Below, one piece after another: positions 44,114 to 52,305 of a stretch of 64,000 bases of DNA. This stretch comes from Microbacterium memoriense (GTDB lineage Bacteria; Actinomycetota; Actinomycetes; Actinomycetales; Microbacteriaceae). The position numbers and the translations under genes are program-made. How positions within the stretch are numbered: the stretch's first letter is position 1; each line of letters starts with the position of its first letter. The stretch spans positions 1-64,000 of the forward strand of contig NZ_JAODOR010000017.1 in NCBI RefSeq assembly GCF_025398275.1, written 5' to 3'. A model generated the notes under the pieces. The model was not told the DNA's origin, ran no database searches, and worked only from the letters and a program-made list of their open reading frames with translations.

Positions 44114-45030
44114 GCCTGCCACCTCGCCGCGCGGTTGCGGATGAGCGAGTACAGCCACATGACCACTCCGACAACCACGATCATTCCGAGTGCAAGCGCA
44201 CCGGCGAGATTTTCTCGACCGAGCACGGTCTCGCTCGTCAGCGCCGCGCGGATCTGCAGCGGCACGATCTGTGAGCCCTGACTCGCCAACGCCGCGGCGG
44301 TTGCATACGACGAGAAGGCGTTGGCGAACAGCAGGAGGAAGCTCGCGAGGAACGAGGGGGCCAAAACGGGGAAACCGATGCGCAGCCAGAAGCTCGCCCG
44401 TGTGCCGCCGAGCGTCAGGTTCGCCTCGGCCCACTGCGGACGCAGTGCCGACAGTGCGGGGAGGAAGGTGATGACCATCAGAGGCACTTGAAAGTAGATG
44501 TAGGGCAGGATCAGCCCGGGCAGCGAGTACAACCAGGCGCCGGGCTGGATGTCGATTCCCAGAGAATCGCGCAGCGCCACAGTGACGACACCCTGGACCC
44601 CGATCGTCGCGATGAACATGAACGCGAGCATCACGCCGCCGAACTGCGCGAGCACTCCCGTCGCGGCATCGAGCATGCTGCGGATCGCACCTGTTTCCGG
44701 CAGCCCCAGCGCGGCGTAGCAGACGAGCGCACCGAGAACGGCGCCCACCGCCGACGTCAGCAGCGACAACCACGTCGTGTTCATGAAGGTCTGCACGATG
44801 ACCGGATCGCCGAGCGCGGAGACGTTCGACAGCGTGAACGAGCCCTCGCCGTCGAAAAAGCCCGTCCCGATCGCCAGCGCAGTCGGAAGCGCGAGGAAGA
44901 GGAGAACGTAGACCGTGAAGGGTGTGAGGCCGAGCCACGCCCACGAGGGTCGTCGGTGTGAGATGGGCGCGCCCTGCCGGGCCGAAGCGCGGTGCTCCGG
45001 CCCGGCAGGGGTCACAGTGGTGGTGATCAC
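44110..45030 (-). CDS. ABC importer permease 1 (PotB-like)
   Basis: 306 residues with about six helices; an EAA-loop match is RPQWAEANLTLGGTRASFWLRIGFPVL. GTG 45030 overlaps the substrate-binding protein stop (GTGA), which decides the start. A longer frame to 45207 is antisense-like and not homologous. The N-terminal 35 residues are hydrophilic. Confidence 0.9.
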   Translation of the reverse strand: MITTTVTPAGPEHRASARQGAPISHRRPSWAWLGLTPFTVYVLLFLALPTALAIGTGFFDGEGSFTLSNVSALGDPVIVQTFMNTTWLSLLTSAVGAVLGALVCYAALGLPETGAIRSMLDAATGVLAQFGGVMLAFMFIATIGVQGVVTVALRDSLGIDIQPGAWLYSLPGLILPYIYFQVPLMVITFLPALSALRPQWAEANLTLGGTRASFWLRIGFPVLAPSFLASFLLLFANAFSSYATAAALASQGSQIVPLQIRAALTSETVLGRENLAGALALGMIVVVGVVMWLYSLIRNRAARWQA

Positions 45031-46160
45031 TGAATCGCTGCAGCCCACTTCTCGCCGAGCAGCGTGCCGGCGGCCGTGCTCTGTGCTTCGGTGGGAACGA
45101 CGGTCTCTTCGGGCACCTCGGGAAGTGCCGCGGCGAGGTCGGCGTCGATCGTGCCGGCATCCACCATGGCGTCCATGCGAGCCGGGCGTGCGCCGCCCTT
45201 CAGCCACATGTTCTGCACGTCGTCGCTGTAGAGGAACTCCTGCCAGAGGCGAGCAGCGGCCGGGTTCGGGGCGTTCTTGTTGATCGCCTGGTTGTAGTAC
45301 CCGGCGTAGCCGGTGCCCGGAAGGACCACGACCTTCCAGTCGGCGTTGGTCGCCGCGTGGCTCGCGTTCAGGTAGTCCCAGTCGAAGACGACCGGTGTCT
45401 CGCCGGACGAGATCGTTCCCGTGGTCACGTCGACCTTCAGGAGGTTGCCGGTCTGCTGGAGCTCACTGAAGAAATCGATGCCCGGCTGGAAGTCATCCAG
45501 CGTCCCCTCGGACTGGACGGTGGCGAGGCCGACCGCGGCGAACGCGGCCCCGGCCTGCGTGGGGTCGCCGTTGATGGCAACGGCACCCTTGTACGCCGGA
45601 TCGAGCAGGCTCGACAGCTCGGTCGGCGCGTCGTACTTCGACGAGTCGTAGCCGATCGACATGTACCCGCCGTAGTCACCGACGAACAGGCCGGTGGGCT
45701 CCTTGAGGGCGTCGGGGATGTCCTCCCACGTCTGCACCTTGTACGGCGCAAAGTACTCCGTGCTCTGCAGCGCAACGGTGAGACCGAGGTCGAACACGTC
45801 GGGAGCGGTATCGAGGCCCTCGTTCGTCTTGGCGGCGGTGATCTCCTCGGCGCTCGAGATGTCGGGGGACTGCTCGTTGATCGTGATCTCGGGGTAGCGA
45901 CTGGCGAACTCGTCGAGGATCTCGCCGTAGTTCGCCCAGTCGCGCGGGAGTGCGATGACGTTGAGCTGGCCTTCTGCCTTCGCGGCAGCTTCCAGATCGG
46001 CGAACGAACCGAAATCGGCGACGGTGGTGGCCGTCGCGGCGTCGACGGATTCGCCTTCGCTGCCGGACGCGGCGGGGCCTGCGCATGCGGCGAGCGCCAG
46101 GGCGCCGACCGTCGTCAGGGCGAACGCGGCGAGTGTGCGCCGCGGGGTGATGCGTGACAT
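45027..46160 (-). CDS. ABC importer substrate-binding lipoprotein
   Basis: 377 residues. Signal peptide with lipobox LAAC (Cys26), then a periplasmic-binding-protein class II fold: LNVIALPRDWANYGEILDEF, DISSAEEITAAKTNEG, DLGLTVALQST and GYAGYYNQAINKNAPNPAAA. The family includes binding proteins for Fe3+, polyamines and 2-aminoethylphosphonate; no diagnostic ligand residues were recognised. First gene of the importer operon. A TCGGGT hairpin (46172-46186) abuts its GAGGAA ribosome-binding site. Confidence 0.92.
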   Translation of the reverse strand: MSRITPRRTLAAFALTTVGALALAACAGPAASGSEGESVDAATATTVADFGSFADLEAAAKAEGQLNVIALPRDWANYGEILDEFASRYPEITINEQSPDISSAEEITAAKTNEGLDTAPDVFDLGLTVALQSTEYFAPYKVQTWEDIPDALKEPTGLFVGDYGGYMSIGYDSSKYDAPTELSSLLDPAYKGAVAINGDPTQAGAAFAAVGLATVQSEGTLDDFQPGIDFFSELQQTGNLLKVDVTTGTISSGETPVVFDWDYLNASHAATNADWKVVVLPGTGYAGYYNQAINKNAPNPAAARLWQEFLYSDDVQNMWLKGGARPARMDAMVDAGTIDADLAAALPEVPEETVVPTEAQSTAAGTLLGEKWAAAIQ

Positions 46161-46171
46161 GGGTGTTCCTC

Positions 46172-46186
46172 TCGGGTGAGACCCGA
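46172..46186 (-). promoter_or_regulatory. hairpin next to the ribosome-binding site of the importer operon
   Basis: TCGGGT-N3-ACCCGA, six perfect pairs, directly upstream of GAGGAAC and the ATG of the binding-protein gene. Could affect translation or be an operator. The rest of 46187-46281 shows no gene or repeat. Confidence 0.3.
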
Positions 46187-46281
46187 TGGCGCGACGCAAC
46201 AGCGTTCAGATCATCGGGGGATGAGCCGAACGTAGGGATTCCCGGTAACGCGCAGGGCGGTCGCCGGTGAACGCAGGGTGT

Positions 46282-46500
46282 CTAATCGTCGACGTCGAGG
46301 TCCGATCGCGCGCTCTGCGCCGCCGGCCGCACACCCGCGATGATCGCGTCGCGCGTCACGCCCACGGCATCCAGCAGCACGGCCGCGCACACCCCGGTGC
46401 GGTCCTTGCATGGCGACTCCGCCTCGCCGGCAGGGGTCAGGGCGTGCAGTGCATCGGAGCGATACAACACGCCGACTGCGTCATGGCGCCAGAATACGGG
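46282..46500 (-). pseudogene. tyrosine/serine phosphatase (Y_phosphatase3) remnant with internal deletion
   Basis: The frame reads VLYRSDALHALTPAGEAE, the N-terminal signature of Y_phosphatase3 proteins, and then jumps directly to CKDRTGVCAAVLLDAVGVTR, the catalytic P-loop region (family: H-C-x-x-G-K-D-R-T-G) and the following helix, then ends after about 20 more residues. The roughly 100 residues normally between these parts are gone and the P-loop has lost x-x-G, so it cannot be active. No start is present before a GTG at 46470. It lies just 6 bases after the aspS stop. Confidence 0.72.
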
Positions 46501-46506
46501 TCCGGG

Positions 46507-47847
46507 CTACGGCGCCAGTCGCGTCGGACCGCGGAACAGGAACGTGACCTCACGGATCGAGTCCTGACCGAACATCAGCATCAGCACGCGCGCGAGGCCC
46601 ATGCCGAAGCCGCCGTGCGGGGGCACGCCGTAGCGGAAGAAGTCGAGGTAGTGCTCGAGGCCCTCGAGTGAGAGACCCTTCTCCGTCGCCTGAGCCTCCA
46701 GCACGTCGATGCGGTGCTCGCGCTGTGCGCCGGTCGTGATCTCGACGCCCTTGAACAGGAGGTCGTAGCTGTTGGTGAGCCCGGTCTCGGCATTGCGCAT
46801 GTGGTAGAACGGCCGGATCTCGGGGTGGTAGTCCGTGATGAACACGAACTCGTGACCGTAGGTCTCCAGGGCGTGCGCCGAGATCTGACGCTCGCCCTCG
46901 GGGTCCAGGTCGCCGTCGGTGCGCGGGATCGCGTAGCCGCGTGCGGCGACGATCTCGCGCGCTTCTGCGAGGGGAATGCGCGGGAACGGGACGGTCGGCA
47001 CGACGACGTCGATGTCGAACAGCTCCTTGATCTCTGCGCCGTGCTTGTCGGCCACAGCCTGGATCGCGGTCGCCAGGAGTTCCTCCTGCATGCGTGCGAC
47101 ATCGTCGTACGAGTCGATCCAGGAGATCTCGGCATCCACCGAGGTGAACTCCGTCGCGTGACGGCTCGTGAAGCTCGGGTCGGCGCGGAATACGTCGCCG
47201 ATCTCGAAGATCTTGCCGAAACCGGCCGCCTGTGCCATCTGCTTGTAATGCTGCGGGCTCTGCGCGAGATACGCGGTCTGCTCGCCGAAGTACTCGAGCG
47301 CGAACAGCTCGGCGTTGCCCTCGGCCGGAGTCGACATCAGCTTCGGCGTGTGGAGCTCGACGTAGTCGTTCTCGACCCAGTACGAGCGCATCGCGTGCTC
47401 GAACGTCGTCGAGACGCGGAAGATCAGCGCGTTGCGGCGCTGGCGCAGGTCGATGAAGCGCCAGTCCATGCGCTTGTCCAGGCCACTGTCGGACGCGATC
47501 GGCGTCTCGGGCAGGGCGGCCGCGGCAACCTCGAGGCCCGCGAGCTTGATCTCCACGCCGCCGAGCTTGACGCGCTCATCGTGCTTGAGCTCGCCCGTCG
47601 CGGTCAGGAACGTGCCGGTGCTGAGCTCCGAGATCAGTGCCGTCAGCGCGAGCGCGTCGGCATCCTGCTCACCCCCGTCGGGGTCGGGGCGCGTCGCGGG
47701 GTTCACCAGTTGCACGGCGCCGGTCTCATCGCGGAGGATGACGAACTGCACCTTCTTCTGGTCACGGACGGTTTCGACCCATCCGGAAATCGAGACGGGG
47801 CCGTCTTCGCGGGACTGCAACTGGTCTACCAACACGCGTTCACTCAC
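46507..47847 (-). CDS. aspS: aspartyl-tRNA synthetase, short archaeal-type (aspartate-tRNA(Asn/Asp) ligase)
   Basis: 446 residues, against about 590 for the common bacterial enzyme, because the GAD insertion domain is missing. N-terminal OB fold (VSISGWVETVRDQKKVQFVILRD), then class II motif 2 FEIGDVFRADPSFTSRHATEFT and motif 3 GGFGMGLARVLMLMFG. This archaeal/eukaryotic-type layout is often non-discriminating, charging both tRNA-Asp and tRNA-Asn, in which case a GatCAB amidotransferase must exist elsewhere in the genome. Divergent from the dedA-like gene across 69 bases. Confidence 0.93.
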   Translation of the reverse strand: MSERVLVDQLQSREDGPVSISGWVETVRDQKKVQFVILRDETGAVQLVNPATRPDPDGGEQDADALALTALISELSTGTFLTATGELKHDERVKLGGVEIKLAGLEVAAAALPETPIASDSGLDKRMDWRFIDLRQRRNALIFRVSTTFEHAMRSYWVENDYVELHTPKLMSTPAEGNAELFALEYFGEQTAYLAQSPQHYKQMAQAAGFGKIFEIGDVFRADPSFTSRHATEFTSVDAEISWIDSYDDVARMQEELLATAIQAVADKHGAEIKELFDIDVVVPTVPFPRIPLAEAREIVAARGYAIPRTDGDLDPEGERQISAHALETYGHEFVFITDYHPEIRPFYHMRNAETGLTNSYDLLFKGVEITTGAQREHRIDVLEAQATEKGLSLEGLEHYLDFFRYGVPPHGGFGMGLARVLMLMFGQDSIREVTFLFRGPTRLAP

Positions 47848-47916
47848 GAGAGACCACTCTACGTCGGCGGGCGATCATTCAGGTTTCGGCAACCTTGAGC
47901 ACCTAGCGTCGAACCC

Positions 47917-48570
47917 ATGACGACACCGGACGGTTCTTGGCTCACCGCGCTCGTCGACGGTGTCGTCGGCCTCATGGACATCATCGGCGCTCCCGGCGCC
48001 GGTCTCGCGATCGCATTGGAGAACCTGTTCCCGCCGCTTCCCAGCGAGGTGATCCTGCCGATGGCCGGCCTCGCCGCCGCGCGCGGATCGTTCACGCTCT
48101 TCGAAGCACTGTTCTGGACCACGGCCGGTTCGGTCGTCGGCGCCTTCCTGCTGTACGGCATCGGTGCGTGGCTGGGGCTTCCGCGGTTGCGGGCGCTCGT
48201 CGAGCGGACGCCGCTCCTGCACGTCGATGACGTCGACCGCACGGTTGCGTGGTTCGGTCGTCACGGCGGCAAGGCCGTGTTCTTCGGTCGGATGCTGCCG
48301 ATCTTCCGGAGCCTGATCTCCATCCCCGCCGGGGTGACCAGGATGCCGCTGTGGCGATTCGGTGTGCTGACGCTCGCCGGCTCCCTCATCTGGAACGGGG
48401 TCTTCGTGCTCGCCGGCTATCTCCTCGGCGAGCAGTGGCACATCGTCGAGGAATATGCCGGCATCCTGCAGTACGCCGTCATCGCGGCGGCAGCGGGCGC
48501 GCTGGCCTGGTTCACGGTGGTCCGCGTGCGTCAGCTCCGCGGGCGGAGCCGGTCAGCAGACCTGGCGTAA
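47917..48570 (+). CDS. DedA family membrane protein
   Basis: 217 residues. Typical VTT/SNARE-assoc motifs: ENLFPPLPSEVILPMAG near helix 1 and FGRMLPIFRSLISIPAGVTRMP in the re-entrant region with the conserved R-x-x-P-x-x-R / P-A-G pattern, then several helices. DedA proteins are proposed lipid scramblases or half-transporters linked to envelope homeostasis. Reads in the same direction as the cytochrome c maturation operon, 48 bases ahead of it. Confidence 0.93.
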   Translation: MTTPDGSWLTALVDGVVGLMDIIGAPGAGLAIALENLFPPLPSEVILPMAGLAAARGSFTLFEALFWTTAGSVVGAFLLYGIGAWLGLPRLRALVERTPLLHVDDVDRTVAWFGRHGGKAVFFGRMLPIFRSLISIPAGVTRMPLWRFGVLTLAGSLIWNGVFVLAGYLLGEQWHIVEEYAGILQYAVIAAAAGALAWFTVVRVRQLRGRSRSADLA

Positions 48571-48618
48571 CCGCCGCTCTCAGCCCGTCCACAGACCGGC
48601 CGCCCGTAGACTTGCGGA

Positions 48619-49248
48619 GTGCCCGCCGACCGCCTCCATCTCGTGCGCCACGGGGAGGTCTTCAACCCCGAACGCGTACTGTACGGACGCTTGCCGGAGT
48701 TCCGGTTGAGCGAGGCAGGCCGCCACATGGCGCGCGCCGCCGCCGATCACCTGCGAAAGCGGGAACGTTCGGTCTCGACTCTGTTCGCCTCGCCGCTGCA
48801 GCGCACGCAAGAATCGGCCGAGGCGTTCCACGACGTTTTCGGGCTCACTCCCGTGCTCGACGAGCGAGTCATCGAGCCGACGAACGTCTTCGAGGGCAAG
48901 CAGATGAAGCGCGCCGTCCTCAATCCGCTCAACTGGCGTCACCTGGTGCGCCCGTCCGTGCCGAGCTGGGGGGAACCGTACCTGCAGGTCGTCGATCGGA
49001 TGGATGCCGCGATGCGCGACGCGTGGTCGTCCACGGCATCCGGAGACGTCGTCATCGTGTCGCACCAGTTGCCGATCTGGATCACCCACCTTTCTGTGGC
49101 CGGGGAGTCGCTGCGGCACGACCCGCGCAATCGCCGCTGCGCGCTCTCCTCGGTGACGAGCTTCGAGCTCGACGGGGATCGCTGGCGCGAAGTCGACTAT
49201 GCCGAACCGGCCGCCGTCGCGGGCGCGATCGATGTGGGGGCGGTATGA
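48619..49248 (+). CDS. histidine phosphatase (phosphoglycerate-mutase-like)
   Basis: 209 residues from GTG 48619. LHLVRHGEVFN holds the phospho-accepting His (Arg10-His11-Gly12), and DVVIVSHQLPIWI carries the second His. SPLQRTQESAEAF is the conserved mid-domain arginine stretch. First gene of the block that continues TlpA-CcdA-ResB-CcsB, the same order as the Rv0525-Rv0529 region of M. tuberculosis. Its stop overlaps the tlpA-like start by ATGA. Confidence 0.92.
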   Translation: MPADRLHLVRHGEVFNPERVLYGRLPEFRLSEAGRHMARAAADHLRKRERSVSTLFASPLQRTQESAEAFHDVFGLTPVLDERVIEPTNVFEGKQMKRAVLNPLNWRHLVRPSVPSWGEPYLQVVDRMDAAMRDAWSSTASGDVVIVSHQLPIWITHLSVAGESLRHDPRNRRCALSSVTSFELDGDRWREVDYAEPAAVAGAIDVGAV

Positions 49249-49832
49249 GACGACGCACAACGGCCGCGCTCCTGCTCGTCCTCGCGCTCGGGCTTTCCGC
49301 CTGCACGAGCGCGAACGACGGGCTGATCGACTCGTACGAACAGGGTGGCGACACGGGCTTCATCTCCGGTGACGGCAGCGTGCAGGAGATCGCGGCCGAC
49401 CAGCGCGGTGACGCCGTGGAGTTCACCGGGACGGCCGTCGACGGATCGACCGTCACGAGCGCCGACTTCGCCGGCGACGTGCTCGTCCTCAACTTCTGGT
49501 ACGCGGGATGCGGCCCGTGCCGCGCTGAAGCGCCGACACTCGAAGCGACCGCCCAGAAGACCGGAGCGGAATTCCTCGGCGTCAACATCTACGACGGACC
49601 CGAGCAGGCGACCGCCTTCGAGGAGACGTACGGCATCTCGTATCCCTCGCTCCTCGCGAAGGAGGATGCCGCTCTGAAGTTGGCATTCGCCTCGTGGACG
49701 CCATTGCAAGCCGTGCCGATCACTCTCGTGCTGGATGCGCAGGGCCGCGTCGCTGCCCGCTTCATCGGCCAGGTCGCGAGCGAGTCGATCCTCACGACGA
49801 TCGTCGACGACGTGCGTGCGGAACAGTCGTGA
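49245..49832 (+). CDS. TlpA/ResA-like thiol-disulfide reductase lipoprotein
   Basis: 195 residues. Signal peptide ending LSAC (Cys20 lipidated), then a thioredoxin-fold domain with the active site WYAGCGPCRAEAP (Cys89 and Cys92) and the cis-Pro region AVPITLVLDAQGRV. Reduces the apocytochrome c CxxCH cysteines outside the membrane with electrons from CcdA. Starts at ATG 49245 inside the previous gene's stop and overlaps the ccdA start by 4 bases (GTGA). Confidence 0.94.
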   Translation: MRRRTTAALLLVLALGLSACTSANDGLIDSYEQGGDTGFISGDGSVQEIAADQRGDAVEFTGTAVDGSTVTSADFAGDVLVLNFWYAGCGPCRAEAPTLEATAQKTGAEFLGVNIYDGPEQATAFEETYGISYPSLLAKEDAALKLAFASWTPLQAVPITLVLDAQGRVAARFIGQVASESILTTIVDDVRAEQS

Positions 49833-50629
49833 ACCAGATCGTCGTGGACGGAGCTCTCTGGATCGCCATCCCGATCGCGATGCTGGCGGGCCTCATCTCC
49901 TTCGCCTCGCCCTGTGTGCTCCCCCTCGTCCCCGGATATCTGGGCTTCCTGGGCGGTGCCGTCGGCGCCGATCCCCGCAGAATGTCGCCAACTCCGCACG
50001 ATTCCGGCGATGCGGTGCGGAGTTCGCGACAATCTGCGGCGATCGTGACCGGTCGCGGGCGCCTCGTCGGCGGGGTGGCCCTGTTCATCGCCGGGTTCAC
50101 CGTCGTCTTCGTGGCGATGGGGGTGCTGGCGGGAACCGCCGGCCGCTTCTTCCTGCAGTACGGCGACGTGCTCACGCGGGTGCTCGGCGTTGTGGTGATC
50201 ATCATGGGCCTCGTCTTCCTCGGTGTCTTCGGATTCGCGCAGCGCACGTTCAAGCCCCAGGTGCGGAGCAATCTCGGTCTCGTCGGAGCCCCGCTCCTCG
50301 GCATCGCGATGGGCATCGGCTGGGCGCCGTGCATCGGTCCCACCTACACCGCGATCCTCTCCGTCTCCTTCGCGCAGGGCGACCCCTGGCGGGCCGTCTT
50401 GCTGGCGATCGCCTACTCGCTGGGCCTCGGCATCCCCTTCGTCCTGCTCGCGATCGGCTTCGGCTGGGCCACCCGATCCGTGGCATTCCTGCGCCGGCAT
50501 ATTCGCATCGTGAACATCATCGGCGGGCTTCTCCTGATCGCGCTCGGCGTGCTGATGGTGACCGGAGTCTGGACTTCGGTCATGTCGCAACTGACGGGGG
50601 TGATCGGCAGTGTCGACCTCCCCCTCTGA
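49829..50629 (+). CDS. ccdA: cytochrome c biogenesis protein CcdA (DsbD transmembrane family)
   Basis: 266 residues from GTG 49829. Six helices with the two redox cysteines of the family: SFASPCVLPLVPGYLGFLGG (helix 1) and GIGWAPCIGPTYTAIL (helix 4). It carries electrons across the membrane to the TlpA-like protein. Odd feature: the loop after helix 1 is about 25 residues longer than expected, and this extra RRMSPTPHDSGDAV... stretch is encoded by a palindromic repeat (49976-50038) that keeps the frame open. The 3' end overlaps resB by 20 bases. Confidence 0.94.
   Translation: MNQIVVDGALWIAIPIAMLAGLISFASPCVLPLVPGYLGFLGGAVGADPRRMSPTPHDSGDAVRSSRQSAAIVTGRGRLVGGVALFIAGFTVVFVAMGVLAGTAGRFFLQYGDVLTRVLGVVVIIMGLVFLGVFGFAQRTFKPQVRSNLGLVGAPLLGIAMGIGWAPCIGPTYTAILSVSFAQGDPWRAVLLAIAYSLGLGIPFVLLAIGFGWATRSVAFLRRHIRIVNIIGGLLLIALGVLMVTGVWTSVMSQLTGVIGSVDLPL
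49976..50038. repeat. palindromic repeat inserted in frame within ccdA
   Basis: Two 24-bp arms, 49976-49999 and 50015-50038, are inverted copies with only two mismatches (positions 7 and 14), around a 15-bp loop GATTCCGGCGATGCG. Arm core: AACTCCGCAC / GTGCGGAGTT. Total 63 bp = 21 codons, so the frame is kept. It falls in a cytoplasmic loop between helices 1 and 2. This is far too long to be chance and resembles mobile palindromic units (REP-like or Rickettsia-type palindromic elements) found in coding DNA. No second copy seen in the window. Confidence 0.85.
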
Positions 50630-52304
50630 CGGCTCCGAACCGCTCCGGCCGTCCGACCACGCAGATTCCCAGCCGGCATCCGGTGACGGCATCGCCCAGC
50701 CGAAGCTCGGTTTCGTCGGCTGGATGCGGTGGGGCTGGCGGCAGCTGACGAGCATGCGCACGGCGCTCGTCCTCTTGCTGTTGTTGGCGATCGCCGCGAT
50801 TCCCGGCTCGATCGTTCCGCAGCGCACGGCAGACCCGAACGGTGTGGCCCAGTACAAGACCGCCAATCCCGACCTGTACCCGATCCTCGACACGCTGCAG
50901 TTGTTCGACGTGTACTCGTCGGCCTGGTTCTCGGCGATCTACATCCTGTTGTTCATTTCGCTCATCGGCTGCGTCGTCCCGCGGACGAAGCACCACTGGA
51001 AGGCGCTCCGCGCCCGCCCGCCGCGCACACCGGCGCGGCTGTCACGGCTCGACGATCATGTCGAGGTCGTCCGAAACCTTCCCGCCACGGCGGATGCCGG
51101 AGCCTCCGCGACGCAGGCCATCGATCTCGCTCAGACGCAGCTGCGTGCGGCGGGGTATCGCGTGGAGCGCTACGACGGCCGCGGTGGCGCATCGGTATCG
51201 GCGGAACGGGGCTATGCCCGCGAGACCGGCAACCTCGTCTTCCACGGCGCGCTCGTCGGAGTCCTGCTGGCCGTCGGGATCGGCGGCGGGCTCACCTACA
51301 CCGGCCAGACCGTCATCGTCGAGGGCGACAACTTCGTCAACTCTCTGGGCCTTGGCTACACCTCGTTCAATCCGGGCCGCTTCGTCGACACGAATTCCCT
51401 CTCGCCGTACGCGATCACGCTCGACAGCTTCGAGGTCAGCTACGTGCCCGTCGGCGAACCCGGGCAGGGACAGGCCGGTGATTTCGCCGCAAATGTGACG
51501 GTCACGGAGCCCGGACAGAGCCCCCAGGAGGGTGTCGTGCGGGTCAACCACCCGCTCGATGTCACCGGCGACCGCGTCTACCTGATGGGCAACGGCTACG
51601 CGCCGACGATCACCGTCCGCAACGAGGAGGGCGAGGTCGTCTTCCGCGAAGACGTCGAATTCCTCCCGCAGGACTCCAACATGACGTCGCAGGGTGTCAT
51701 CAAGATCCCGGATGGGATGGCTGAGCAGCTGGGACTCATCGGCTTCTTCTACCCGACAGCCGCCACTCTGCATTCGGGTGCGTTCACGTCCGCGTATCCG
51801 TCGCTGGCCAATCCGCTCCTGACGCTCTGGGTGTACTCGGGTGATCTCGGCATCGATGACGGCACGGCGCGCAACGTCTACGCGCTCGACCCGACCGGCA
51901 TGACCCAACTCGCCGGTGGTGACAGCGGAAGCGAAGCGCTCCAGCTGGAGCCCGGCGAGACCGTCGACCTGCCTGAGGGCATGGGCACGATCACGTTCGA
52001 GGATGCGACGGCGAACGGAGCCGCCGAACAGGTCAAGCGCTACGTCTCGCTGTCGGTGCACCGTGATGTCGGCGCCCCGTTCGTGCTGGCCTTCGCCGTC
52101 CTGGCCCTCCTCGGACTCCTCGCGGCGCTCTTCATCCCGCGGCGCCGGATGTGGGTGAAGGCGACACCCGGTGACAGCACGCTGACGCTCGAGTACGCGG
52201 GGCTCGCCCGTGGTGAAGACCCCGTGATCGCTGCTGCCGTCGCCGACCTCGTGCGCACGCACACCGCCTCGCTCCCCGCCGACAGCCCGGAGCCCCGCCC
52301 GTAG
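50610..52304 (+). CDS. resB: ResB-like cytochrome c maturation protein
   Basis: 564 residues from GTG 50610. Opens with GFVGWMRWGWRQLTSMRTALVLLLLLAIAAIPGSIVPQR, of which the W-R-x-L-x-S-x-R-x-A stretch is family-typical, with about four helices in total, three before residue 230 and one near 490, and a large external domain between them. Works with CcsB as the heme-delivery/ligation complex of system II. Overlaps ccdA by 20 bases; CcsB follows 1 base after the stop. Confidence 0.93.
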   Translation: MSTSPSDGSEPLRPSDHADSQPASGDGIAQPKLGFVGWMRWGWRQLTSMRTALVLLLLLAIAAIPGSIVPQRTADPNGVAQYKTANPDLYPILDTLQLFDVYSSAWFSAIYILLFISLIGCVVPRTKHHWKALRARPPRTPARLSRLDDHVEVVRNLPATADAGASATQAIDLAQTQLRAAGYRVERYDGRGGASVSAERGYARETGNLVFHGALVGVLLAVGIGGGLTYTGQTVIVEGDNFVNSLGLGYTSFNPGRFVDTNSLSPYAITLDSFEVSYVPVGEPGQGQAGDFAANVTVTEPGQSPQEGVVRVNHPLDVTGDRVYLMGNGYAPTITVRNEEGEVVFREDVEFLPQDSNMTSQGVIKIPDGMAEQLGLIGFFYPTAATLHSGAFTSAYPSLANPLLTLWVYSGDLGIDDGTARNVYALDPTGMTQLAGGDSGSEALQLEPGETVDLPEGMGTITFEDATANGAAEQVKRYVSLSVHRDVGAPFVLAFAVLALLGLLAALFIPRRRMWVKATPGDSTLTLEYAGLARGEDPVIAAAVADLVRTHTASLPADSPEPRP

Positions 52305-52305
52305 A

